A DNA stretch of 64,000 bases from contig UQMI01000003.1 of the NCBI GenBank assembly GCA_900542045.1, positions 40,355 through 104,354 of the forward strand, read 5' to 3'. This DNA is from an uncultured Blautia sp. (GTDB lineage Bacteria; Bacillota; Clostridia; Lachnospirales; Lachnospiraceae). Below are positions 29,770-37,533 of the stretch, piece after piece; the first letter of the stretch is position 1; every line of letters begins with the position of its first letter. A program made the translations under genes and the position numbers. A model generated the notes under the pieces. That model was not told the DNA's origin. It saw only the letters and a program-made list of their open reading frames with translations, and did not search any database.

Positions 29770-30983
29770 TGAAGAAGGAGGAGTTTCTGGAACTTCGGCA
29801 AAACCTTATGGAACAGCTGGAAATCGCCCCTGAACTGGAAGACGAAGAAATCCTGGGAATGATCGATGAACTGGTGTTGGAGAAAGGACGCAGAGCAGCA
29901 CTGTCTCTAAAGGAGAAAGTCCGCCTTCGGCAGGAATTGTTCTATTCTGTGCGCAAACTGGATGTACTGCAGGAGCTGCTGGAAGATGAGCAGGTTACGG
30001 AAATTATGGTCAATGGTCCGGAGAAGATTTTTGTGGAACGAAATGGAAGGATTACAAAGTGGGAACAGACTTTTTCTTCCAGAGAAAAACTAGAAGATGT
30101 GATCCAGCAGATTGTGGGAAAGTGCAATCGTTCTGTCAATGAGGCCATGCCCATTGCAGACGCCCGATTGCGATCCGGCGAACGGGTCAATGTGGTGCTT
30201 CCGCCCATTGCTCTGGATGGACCGATTCTGACGATCCGACGCTTCCCAAAAGAGCCGGTTACCATGAAACGGCTGGTAAAATGGGGCAGTCTGACGGAAG
30301 AATGCGCAGAATTTCTGGAAAAACTGGTGCAGGCCCGTTATTCCATGGTTATAGGAGGCGGGACAGGAAGCGGAAAAACCACATTTCTGGGAGCGCTTGC
30401 CGGATGTATTCCTGAAGAAGAGAGGATCATTACCATTGAGGATAATGCGGAACTGCAGCTGTGGAGTCTGCCCAATCTGGTCCGTCTGGAAGCCAGGCAG
30501 GCCACGTTGGGAGGAAATGTGGGGATCAGCATACGGGACCTGATACGTACCGCGCTGCGGATGCGTCCGTCCAGGATCATTGTAGGAGAGGTGCGGGGCG
30601 GAGAGCTTTTCGATGCATTGACAGCCTTTAACAGCGGTCATACAGGGAGCCTGCTCACCGCTCATGCGAACAGCACAAAAGATATGCTCAGCCGTCTGGA
30701 GACGATGGTGTTAATGGGAGTGGAAATCCCGCTGGATGCCATTCGCCGTCAGATCGCTTCCGGGATCGATATCTTCATTCATTTGGGGAGAATGTCAGAT
30801 GGAAGCAGAAAACTTCTGGAGATAGCAGAAGTTCTGGGATATGAACAGGGAGAGATAAAACTGCAGACTCTGTATGTGCGCAGAGGGCAGGAACTGCTTT
30901 GCGTAAATTCACTGATGCACAGGGAAAATTTAGAAAGAGCAGGTATCGAATATGAAAAAAGTGATCCATACAAGGAAAAATGA
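29766..30983 (+). CDS. tadA: Pilus assembly ATPase TadA/CpaF
   Basis: A 405-residue secretion ATPase. Walker A is GGGTGSGKTT (near residue 198), followed by ITIEDNAEL (Walker B with the catalytic glutamate), the ARQAT-type Asp/His-box region, and RMRPSRIIVGEVRGGE, characteristic of TadA/VirB11-like motors. It powers both assembly and retraction of Flp pili. It overlaps the previous gene by four bases and the following tadB by 32 bases. Confidence 0.95.
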   Translation: MMKKEEFLELRQNLMEQLEIAPELEDEEILGMIDELVLEKGRRAALSLKEKVRLRQELFYSVRKLDVLQELLEDEQVTEIMVNGPEKIFVERNGRITKWEQTFSSREKLEDVIQQIVGKCNRSVNEAMPIADARLRSGERVNVVLPPIALDGPILTIRRFPKEPVTMKRLVKWGSLTEECAEFLEKLVQARYSMVIGGGTGSGKTTFLGALAGCIPEEERIITIEDNAELQLWSLPNLVRLEARQATLGGNVGISIRDLIRTALRMRPSRIIVGEVRGGELFDALTAFNSGHTGSLLTAHANSTKDMLSRLETMVLMGVEIPLDAIRRQIASGIDIFIHLGRMSDGSRKLLEIAEVLGYEQGEIKLQTLYVRRGQELLCVNSLMHRENLERAGIEYEKSDPYKEK

Positions 30984-31716
30984 TTATAGTAAATATTCTT
31001 TTACGAAAAAAGAGATACTGTTGTATCTGGCAGAGAGCATGGCTCTTTGCTGGCTGATCAATCACCTGTTTTACCAGTCGGTATGGGCGTATCTGTTTCT
31101 GCTTCCGGTGCCGTTTCTGTTTTTTCAATGGAAGCGTAAGCAGAAGATAGCGGAGAGAAAACGGGTCCTTCATTATCAGTTTAAGGACGCTCTGGCTTCG
31201 CTGTGTGTGGCAGTACAGGCCGGGTATTCCATGGAAAATGCAGTCTCTGCCTGTGCAAGAGATATGGAGAAGCTGTATGGGCAGGGGGAAGATATTGTCA
31301 TTGAACTTCATTATATGGAAACCCAGCTGAAGGTCAGTGTCCCGCTGGAGCAGCTGTTTACGGATCTGGGAACGAGATCCGGTATTGAGGATGTGGAGAA
31401 TTTTGCAGTTATCTTTGCTTCGGCAAAACGGACCGGGGGGAATTTAAGCAGCATTCTGCAGAAAACTTCACATATGATGGGAGACAAGATTGAAGTGACA
31501 AAAGAAATCCAGGCTACTCTGGCATCCAAAAAATCGGAGCAGATGATCATGAGCGCCATGCCTTTTGTTATCCTTGGGTATATGCAGATTACATCGCCTG
31601 GCTTTTTGCAGGTTCTGTATGGGAATACATTTGGAGCAGCAGCCATGACGGTATGTCTGGTAATTTATTTTTTCGCCTATTGGATGGGGCAGAAAATCGT
31701 GAATATAGAGGTGTAG
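30952..31716 (+). CDS. tadB: Pilus platform protein TadB-like
   Basis: A 254-residue inner-membrane protein with the type II secretion F domain: two helices near residues 25-60, a cytoplasmic four-helix segment (LCVAVQAGYSMENAVSACAR), and C-terminal helices. It forms the assembly platform with TadC. The start lies inside the end of tadA; no better start with a ribosome site was seen. Confidence 0.88.
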   Translation: MKKVIHTRKNDYSKYSFTKKEILLYLAESMALCWLINHLFYQSVWAYLFLLPVPFLFFQWKRKQKIAERKRVLHYQFKDALASLCVAVQAGYSMENAVSACARDMEKLYGQGEDIVIELHYMETQLKVSVPLEQLFTDLGTRSGIEDVENFAVIFASAKRTGGNLSSILQKTSHMMGDKIEVTKEIQATLASKKSEQMIMSAMPFVILGYMQITSPGFLQVLYGNTFGAAAMTVCLVIYFFAYWMGQKIVNIEV

Positions 31717-31719
31717 GCC

Positions 31720-32742
31720 ATGTGGGTACATAGTCTGCTGTTTGCGGTGTTATTTTTGGGGATTATTCTTCAGAAAGCGGGACGGCTGCCTCCGGAATTT
31801 ATGCATTTACAAAAGAAGAAACTGTTTTATATAGTGCTTTTTGCAGGTAATTTCCTGGGCTGTATCCTGACGGTGCAGCAAAACCGGGATCTTCAGTTGG
31901 GAGAAGACAGCTATTTTCTGAGACCGGCTTACGGAGAAGGATATTATGAAGAACGGCTTGAAGTGACTGCGGAAGATGGAAGATCTTCAGAGTTTTCGCT
32001 GGAGATTCCGCAGCAGGAAGGAGAACCTGAGGCTGTAGAAGAGCAGACGGAGACGTATGATTTTCAGGAACAGATCCAGGAGGAAATCCTGCGGCTGAAT
32101 GAAGAGCAGAAGGATGCAGAAAAATATTATCTTCCGGATACTTTTGAAGGCGTGTCTCTTTCCTGGAAAAGGCAAAAAGACAACAGCGGAAGTTTTCTGG
32201 CGCTGCTTTCGCTGGGTGCAGCCCTGTTTCTGCCTGTGGCTGCACAGCAGGAAGAACGGAGGAAGGAGCAGCTGCGCCGGGAGCAGATGAAACGGGATTA
32301 TCCGGGGATGGTTATGAAGCTTACCCTGTTCCTGGAAGCGGGTATGTCGGTGCGCCGGGCAGTCCAGAGAATGGCAGTGGATTATAAAAAGAAAAAAGAA
32401 GTGATCGGGGAGCGTTATGCTTATGAAGAATTGCTGCAGTCTTTTTATGAGATGGATAATGGAATTTCGGAAGGGGAAGCGTATCAGCGATTCGGACAGA
32501 GGTGTAATGAAGTGCGCTATAAAACACTGGCCACTTTGCTGGTGCAGAATCTGAAAAAAGGGAATCAGGGGCTGATACAGATGCTGGAACAGGAATCTGT
32601 ACAGGCCTGGGAAGATAGAAAACGCAGGGCAAGAGTATTGGGAGAAGCGGCGGCCACGAAACTGCTGGTCCCCATGATTCTGATGCTGCTGATCGTTATC
32701 GGAATTCTGATGATACCGGCGTGTCTTTCTTTCTATACCTGA
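31720..32742 (+). CDS. tadC: Pilus platform protein TadC-like
   Basis: A 340-residue protein whose C-terminal half has the type II secretion F domain (TLFLEAGMSVRRAVQRMA, then LMLLIVIGILMIPACLS at the end). The N-terminal part has two short hydrophobic segments and an acidic, Gln/Glu-rich insert (residues 85-140) not typical of the family. It starts three bases after tadB and is the last intact gene of the pilus operon in this window. Confidence 0.85.
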   Translation: MWVHSLLFAVLFLGIILQKAGRLPPEFMHLQKKKLFYIVLFAGNFLGCILTVQQNRDLQLGEDSYFLRPAYGEGYYEERLEVTAEDGRSSEFSLEIPQQEGEPEAVEEQTETYDFQEQIQEEILRLNEEQKDAEKYYLPDTFEGVSLSWKRQKDNSGSFLALLSLGAALFLPVAAQQEERRKEQLRREQMKRDYPGMVMKLTLFLEAGMSVRRAVQRMAVDYKKKKEVIGERYAYEELLQSFYEMDNGISEGEAYQRFGQRCNEVRYKTLATLLVQNLKKGNQGLIQMLEQESVQAWEDRKRRARVLGEAAATKLLVPMILMLLIVIGILMIPACLSFYT

Positions 32743-32808
32743 TTCCCTGACAAGACCTTTGGTGTTGATCATTGGAAGCAGTTTCCCAATGGAAGGAGGT
32801 GATGAGTG

Positions 32809-32919
32809 ATGAATGAGCTTCGGGCATTCTGGGAGGAAGAAGAGGCAATCGGGGTGGTAGAAATTATATTAATCCTGGTGGATATATCAACTATCTATTA
32901 TAGGTGTAGATATTGTTAA
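32809..32919 (+). pseudogene. flp: Flp pilin gene interrupted by the mobile element
   Basis: An ATG behind GGAAGGAGGTGATG opens MNELRAFWEEEEAIGVVEII, the leader, processing site and start of the hydrophobic helix of a Flp-type pilin. After residue 24 (ILILV) the expected pilin helix is replaced by DISTIYYRCRYC and a stop, and the DNA turns AT-rich. The gene follows tadC, where the major pilin is expected. A normal pilin would be about 50-65 residues. The missing 3' part should lie beyond the right end of the element. Confidence 0.8.
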
Positions 32920-33032
32920 TACCAAGATAAATATAGAGATAGTATCACTGGATATACAAAGGAAATGGATAGATGTGTATAGAGTCAAAGGAATGAGAAA
33001 GTATAAAAGTGTTATAGGTGGGAAGAGAGCAT

Positions 33033-33287
33033 ATGAAGATTTATATTATCCAATATTATAATGTGCTATTTTATTTGATTAGTTATTCGAAGGAAGAAGA
33101 TTTTAAGATTAGAGTTTTAGAAGAGCATATTAGAAATGGCATGCTATTTACAATGGAAGAGATTCGGAGGTGGTGCATGTCCCAGGATGTGGAGTTCAGA
33201 ACAAAATTTAAATGGAGTAAAAGGTATAGCTTGTTGGCCAATTTTTGGAATTTCTATTCCTATCAAAGATTTAGATTCCGTAGATGA
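33033..33287 (+). CDS. Hypothetical protein near the element's left end
   Basis: An 84-residue open frame from ATG 33033 behind GGTGGGAAGAG, basic and aromatic-rich, ending in a tail of FYSYQRFRFRR. It overlaps nothing but ends 30 bases before ssb. A competing 62-codon frame (33136-33324) overlaps it in another register, so only one can be real. No family recognised. The 113 bases between the broken pilin and this ORF hold only an imperfect inverted repeat (ACTATCT near 32891 and AGATAGT near 32938). Confidence 0.3.
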   Translation: MKIYIIQYYNVLFYLISYSKEEDFKIRVLEEHIRNGMLFTMEEIRRWCMSQDVEFRTKFKWSKRYSLLANFWNFYSYQRFRFRR

Positions 33288-33316
33288 TGATAACACAGAA
33301 TCCAGGGAGAAAACAA

Positions 33317-33733
33317 ATGAATAAGGTTATTTTATTGGGGTATTTAACAAAAGATCCAGAGATAAAATGCTCTATTGGAGAAAAGGAAATCACCATTGCA
33401 AAATATACAGTTGCGGTTAGAAGAAAGCGATATAAAGAGGAAGAAATTACCGCAGATTTTTTCCGCTGCGTCTCTTTCGGCAGAATGGCAGATATTGCTG
33501 GAAAATATTTAAAGCGCGGGGATCGTGTTTTGCTTACAGGAAGATTGCAAACAGGGAGTTACATCAATCGCGATGGCATAAAAGTATATGTTACAGATGT
33601 GATTGTGGAAGAATTGGAATTTGTCAATCAGAAAACAGAAGATGAACTAAGGAAAGACGTGGAAAAGAAGTCGGAAAAAGATGAATTCTTAGAAATTCCC
33701 AAAGATCTGGAAGAGGAAATGCCTTTCCGTTGA
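33317..33733 (+). CDS. ssb: Single-stranded DNA-binding protein
   Basis: A 138-residue OB-fold protein: MNKVILLGYLTKDPEIK, then YTVAVRRKRYKEEEITADFF, GRMADIAGKYLKRGDRVLLT and GRLQTGSYINRDG match SSB. The C-terminus ends EEEMPFR, close to but not the usual DDDIPF tip used for partner binding. ATG 33317 follows AGGGAG; an earlier in-frame ATG at 33284 lacks a site. Conjugative elements often carry ssb to protect transferred single strands. Confidence 0.93.
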   Translation: MNKVILLGYLTKDPEIKCSIGEKEITIAKYTVAVRRKRYKEEEITADFFRCVSFGRMADIAGKYLKRGDRVLLTGRLQTGSYINRDGIKVYVTDVIVEELEFVNQKTEDELRKDVEKKSEKDEFLEIPKDLEEEMPFR

Positions 33734-33752
33734 ATCAAAAGAGGGTGGGAAA

Positions 33753-34253
33753 ATGTTGTCGGAAAAGAAAGTAATCGAGATCATCAAAAAGCGGAGCCAG
33801 ATGCAGACAAATGTCCGGAAAAAAATAATAGGAATATACAAAGAGATGGAAACGGCAGAAGTAGAAAGCATTGAAACAGTAACATTTCATTCAAGTTTGG
33901 GAAAACTGAATATTTGTGGGAATCAATCGACGGATTTATTAAAGGTGTTGGAAAGACAAAAAGCAACGGAAAGAAATTATAACCAGGAATTACAGATTCG
34001 TTTGGAAGAGCTGCAAGGAGAATTATATATGATCCAGCGGGTGTGGACCTGTTATCAGTCGCTTCCGGTTGCAGAATACGAAATTTTGTTTGAGCTGTAC
34101 GAAAAAGATAAGCCTTGGAAAGCCGTAGAAGCAGAGATGAAAATAAATCATAAGACGTTAGTCCGAAAGAGAAAAAATGCGATAGAGAGGATTTTAAAAT
34201 GGAGCTGTAGTACAATGACGAATGCAGAAATTATACAAGAAAAAGAAATGTAA
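33753..34253 (+). CDS. Small helix-turn-helix protein, sigma-like C-terminus
   Basis: A 166-residue protein with a coiled-coil middle (residues 60-95) and a C-terminal helix-turn-helix-like segment, LPVAEYEILFELY followed by KAVEAEMKINHKTLVRKRK. This layout resembles the ArpU/phage late-gene or sigma-region-4-like regulators carried by many Gram-positive elements. It lies 19 bases after ssb behind AGAGGGTGGG and is probably in one operon with it. Target unknown. Confidence 0.55.
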   Translation: MLSEKKVIEIIKKRSQMQTNVRKKIIGIYKEMETAEVESIETVTFHSSLGKLNICGNQSTDLLKVLERQKATERNYNQELQIRLEELQGELYMIQRVWTCYQSLPVAEYEILFELYEKDKPWKAVEAEMKINHKTLVRKRKNAIERILKWSCSTMTNAEIIQEKEM

Positions 34254-34334
34254 TGGCAGGAACTCTGGTTGATGGAATGGGTAGGGAACGGCGAATTCTG
34301 ACGATAAAAATTGATACCGCAGGGAGGAGAAGAG

Positions 34335-34778
34335 ATGAAGAAAAAATGGTTTTCGAAGAGTTTTTTCTTGGCAGTCTTGTTTGGAAGTTTGGTAACGATG
34401 GGATATATAAGGTATATCAATCAGCATTTGCTTATTTATGCGAAGCAAATGAAAGAATGGCTAAGATCTGGTCATTTGCCGGAGACATTGCCTGTTCGAA
34501 TAGACGTAATCCTATATGGGGTGATGCTGGCCATTTTGGTGTTTTTTCTGGTTTCCTGGAAACGTTGGGCTAGGGTGTTTTTTTTAATCGGTGTTTCTTT
34601 TCTGGCAGCTTTTCGGACCTTTCAGATCTTATGGGAAGAGAGGATTTTTCACGGGTATTATGCAATTATGTGGACGTTCTTTTCCTATTTGCTTTGGTTA
34701 TTGATGGAAGCAGGAATTTACATTTGGAAATGGAGACGAGGACTATTTGCCAGTAATGATAAAGGCGATCATGCGTAG
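34335..34778 (+). CDS. Small integral membrane protein
   Basis: A 147-residue protein with about four membrane helices (near residues 9-26, 53-70, 78-95 and 110-132) and short charged loops. ATG 34335 has AGGGAGGAGAAGAG before it; an in-frame ATG at 34311 does not. It follows the helix-turn-helix gene. No family recognised; the AT-rich base use matches the element's left end. Confidence 0.6.
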   Translation: MKKKWFSKSFFLAVLFGSLVTMGYIRYINQHLLIYAKQMKEWLRSGHLPETLPVRIDVILYGVMLAILVFFLVSWKRWARVFFLIGVSFLAAFRTFQILWEERIFHGYYAIMWTFFSYLLWLLMEAGIYIWKWRRGLFASNDKGDHA

Positions 34779-34845
34779 ATCAATCAGGTACAAAAAGCAA
34801 AGAGGCTTCTGGTATTTAAAAAAAATAATACGATTTTTGGAGACT

Positions 34846-34873
34846 TGAAAAAGTGTACATTGTACACTACAAT
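34846..34873 (+). promoter_or_regulatory. Promoter with a 17-bp palindromic operator
   Basis: TTGAAA (34846-34851) and TACAAT (34868-34873) flank a 16-base spacer filled by the palindrome AGTGTACA-T-TGTACACT (34852-34868). The palindrome is perfect and would be an operator for the XRE repressor gene that follows, which is itself broken. Confidence 0.7.
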
Positions 34874-34903
34874 GGATATAAATGAAAAGGAAAGTGATTG
34901 AAA

Positions 34904-35135
34904 TGCTGATAACAGAATTGAGAAAAAAAGCGGGGATGGCGCAAAAAAGATGTTGCAGATTACTTTGAAATTTTCATAGATGTTGTGAAAAGCTGGGAAT
35001 CTGAACGCCGTTCTCCCTCAAAATGGATGATCCAAGGTTGGTCAAAAATACGGCTTTTTTTCTCGGGGTGATTCTCTGGCAGCATTTTTCACGGAAAATG
35101 CTGCCATATACGATAAAGAAGAGGTGGATGACTAG
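34904..35135 (+). pseudogene. Decayed XRE-type repressor gene
   Basis: ATG 34904 begins MLITELRKKAGMAQK, the first helix of an XRE helix-turn-helix domain, but a frameshift leads to a stop. In another frame DVADYFEI and KSWESERRSPS continue the domain, then MDDPRLVK, and in a third frame LAAFFTENAAIYDKEEVDD ends at TAG 35133-35135. At least three indels separate the pieces. The 11-bp perfect hairpin at 35078-35105 (GGCAGCATTTT and its complement) is inside the last piece and may be coding coincidence. Confidence 0.75.
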
Positions 35136-35198
35136 ATCAGGATAGAGATCGGTTCCTGTCTGAGTAAGTAGTTCATTTGGGATTTTTGGAGGTGCATG

Positions 35199-35903
35199 AT
35201 GGTACTAGAAAATAAATTGGGACTGACAAGTGCTGCGGATCTTGCCCGTGAGGAGGAACGGATCAGCAAGAAAAAAGCGGTGGAGCTTTTTGAAAATGGC
35301 ATCCTTGATCGATTGGAACCTGGGAAATTTTCTTCTCTGCAAGCAATCCATAAATATCTCTTTGATGAGATTTATGATTTCGCGGGTCAGATTAGGAAAG
35401 TAAATCTTGCAAAGGGTAATTTCCGTTTCGCCCCATTAATGTATCTGGATGCTGCATTAAAAAACATCGAAAAGATGCCACAGTCTACATTTGATGAGAT
35501 TGTTGAAAAATATGTAGAAATGAATATTGCGCATCCCTTCCGGGAAGGAAATGGGCGCAGTACCCGTATTTGGCTGGATCTGATGTTAAAAACGGAACTG
35601 CATAAGGTGGTTGATTGGAGCAAGGTGGATAAAGAAGACTATCTGCTTGCTATGGAGCGCAGCCCGATTAAAGATATTGAAATCAAATACTTGCTAAAAA
35701 ACGCTTTGACGGATGAGATTGATAGCCGTGAAGTCTATATAAAAGGAATCGAACATAGTTATTATTATGAAGGGTATACCGCTTTTAAGACAGAGGAAAT
35801 ACTGGTAGATGTGAAAAAGGACGATTCGGAAGCAGTCATGGAAGAGACTCGGGAGCAAAGAAAAAAATCGAGGCATAAAAAGACACAAGGACCTGCACTA
35901 TAA
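35199..35903 (+). CDS. Fic family protein
   Basis: A 234-residue (235 with the adjacent ATG at 35196) Fic-domain enzyme, which transfers AMP or a related group to a protein. The active site [12 protein letters not shown] (near residue 115) matches HPFx(D/E)GNGRxxR completely, so it should be catalytically competent. I see no inhibitory S/TxxxE(G/N) helix at either end and no antitoxin gene next to it; the neighbouring XRE gene is broken. The C-terminus is a basic tail. AGGTGC precedes the start. Confidence 0.88.
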   Translation: MVLENKLGLTSAADLAREEERISKKKAVELFENGILDRLEPGKFSSLQAIHKYLFDEIYDFAGQIRKVNLAKGNFRFAPLMYLDAALKNIEKMPQSTFDEIVEKYVEMNIAHPFREGNGRSTRIWLDLMLKTELHKVVDWSKVDKEDYLLAMERSPIKDIEIKYLLKNALTDEIDSREVYIKGIEHSYYYEGYTAFKTEEILVDVKKDDSEAVMEETREQRKKSRHKKTQGPAL

Positions 35904-36048
35904 ACCGGAGTACAGGTTTGCTAAAATTCATCCGGAATCCGGTAGCATCTCCCCATATTTAGAAAGGAAAGGGGAAAAAGCTTTCTGTTATTTGAAAAAC
36001 GCAATAGGAAGAAGAGAAAAGTAAAATGCAATGCATGCATGAGTTGAG

Positions 36049-36330
36049 TAAACTTTCTTCTATTATATAGATGCGATCTATATAGCGGCGATCGTCGAAG
36101 TCATAATTGCTGTCCTTGGGATCCTATTGTCCCTCTGGATAGAGCATAGAAATGATTTGCCCCCTATTGCGTTTTTTGAATCTGCAGTGGGAAAGAACAT
36201 GGAAGCTTACGATGTGATCAGAATCCGGACTAGTCCGGCGAAGCGCCCCTACGCCAACACCTGCCACGGATCCAGTAGAGCAGCCGTCATTTATAGCCTG
36301 GAAAGCAACGAAACACCAGAAAGGCGGTGA
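36049..36330 (+). pseudogene. Remnant of an unknown membrane-anchored protein
   Basis: A frame open from an upstream TAA near 36046 to TGA at 36328-36330 encodes a hydrophobic segment (YIAAIVEVIIAVLGILLSLW) followed by a polar tail, with no proper start codon before the helix. It overlaps the start of the sigma-like gene by four bases (GTGA), which suggests that it was once coupled to it. Likely the C-terminal part of a lost gene. From 35904 to 36048 I see nothing definite. Confidence 0.3.
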
Positions 36331-36335
36331 GGGAA

Positions 36336-37523
36336 ATGGATACAGCGTGGTCATGGGAGCTACCTGGCTACTGTGCCAAATACAGCTTTCTGACGGAACC
36401 CAAAGGCTTGACCATGCGGGAAGTGGAACGCATCTTTCAGCTTGCCCCGGAACCGCCTGTTCTGGAAAATATGAACGACTTCATCATTGAGGCTGTGCGG
36501 AGCCGTGAATTGCGCTGGTTTTCCTTTTTCCTTCACCACTATGAAAATCGGCTCAATGGTCGTGTTCGCCGTTTCCTGCTGCGGGAGGGGCTGGATCGCT
36601 ATGACCCGGATCGCTTTTTGGATTATAAAATGGGCTGTGTGCTTGCTATGCTGGATTGTCTGTGGGAATATGATCCCGCACAAGGGGCGGATTTTCTGAC
36701 CTATGCCTATCATTTTATCGGGAACGCCCTTTTGACCTGTCGGATGCAAGAGGAGGCTGGTTCCTTTGAAAATGTGGATGAGTACAAAGCTGTGCGTGGA
36801 ATTGCATGGCTCTACAATTAATCCGACCAGTCTGAACAGGCGGCAATCCAGAAATATGCCCAGAAAAACGGTTGTACCGAGGAAACCGCAGCAAAGTTTT
36901 TGGCATTGGCCAAGCAAAACCGAAGCCGTGTTCCGTTTTATCAGACCATGCAGGACGAGGACAGCGAAGAAACCGGCGGGGATGTCAGCCGGGATGACCA
37001 CTGGGACTATGCGGAGATTCTATGGAATGGCATCCAAGCTAAAGCTGTCCGAGAAGCGTTTGAAAAGCTAAATTACCGGGAGCAGACCCTTCTGGAGAAG
37101 CGAAACGCCATCTGTATGACCTGTGGGCGGGTCAGCCCCATCAGCACCCGACTGACCTTTGAAGAACTGGCGGTTCTCTTTGAGGGCAGTACAGCCAGCG
37201 GTGCGGAACGAGCCTACCGCAAAGCCGTGGAGCACTTGGCCTGTTTGCTGACAGACGCCGGGGTGCTTCACATGATTCGGCTGAAACGCAAATCCCAGAC
37301 CAAACGCAAAAAGAAAATCGCCGCCGCTGTCTACCTGTATCAGGCGGACAACGACGACGAATGGGGTGAGATTTCGTTTGATTTTGAGGCTGGAACAGCG
37401 GAGATTGTCCGGCTGGCGGATTTGGATATGATGGTCAGCAAGAAATTTGCACAAAAAGCGATTCAATACATTTTGACCTGTGATTCTAAATTATGTAAAG
37501 AAACCACTCTAATATATGAATAA
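36336..37523 (+). pseudogene. Sigma-70-like regulator split by an in-frame stop
   Basis: The first part (36336-36821) has YDPAQGADFLTYAYHFIGNA, matching sigma region 2. It ends in TAA at 36819-36821, and the same frame continues unbroken as SDQSEQAAIQKYAQKNGC through to 37523, with an SELAVLFEG-like region 4 helix-turn-helix (TFEELAVLFEGSTAS). A single CAA-to-TAA change would explain it. An intact protein would be about 395 residues, similar to sigma-like regulators of conjugative elements. ATG 36336 follows GGTGAGGG; the in-frame GTG at 36327 is an alternative. Confidence 0.75.
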
Positions 37524-37533
37524 ATGCCAACAA

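Noticed and set aside
35078..35105. Perfect hairpin as a terminator
   Set aside because: No T run follows it, and it falls inside the former coding sequence of the XRE gene.
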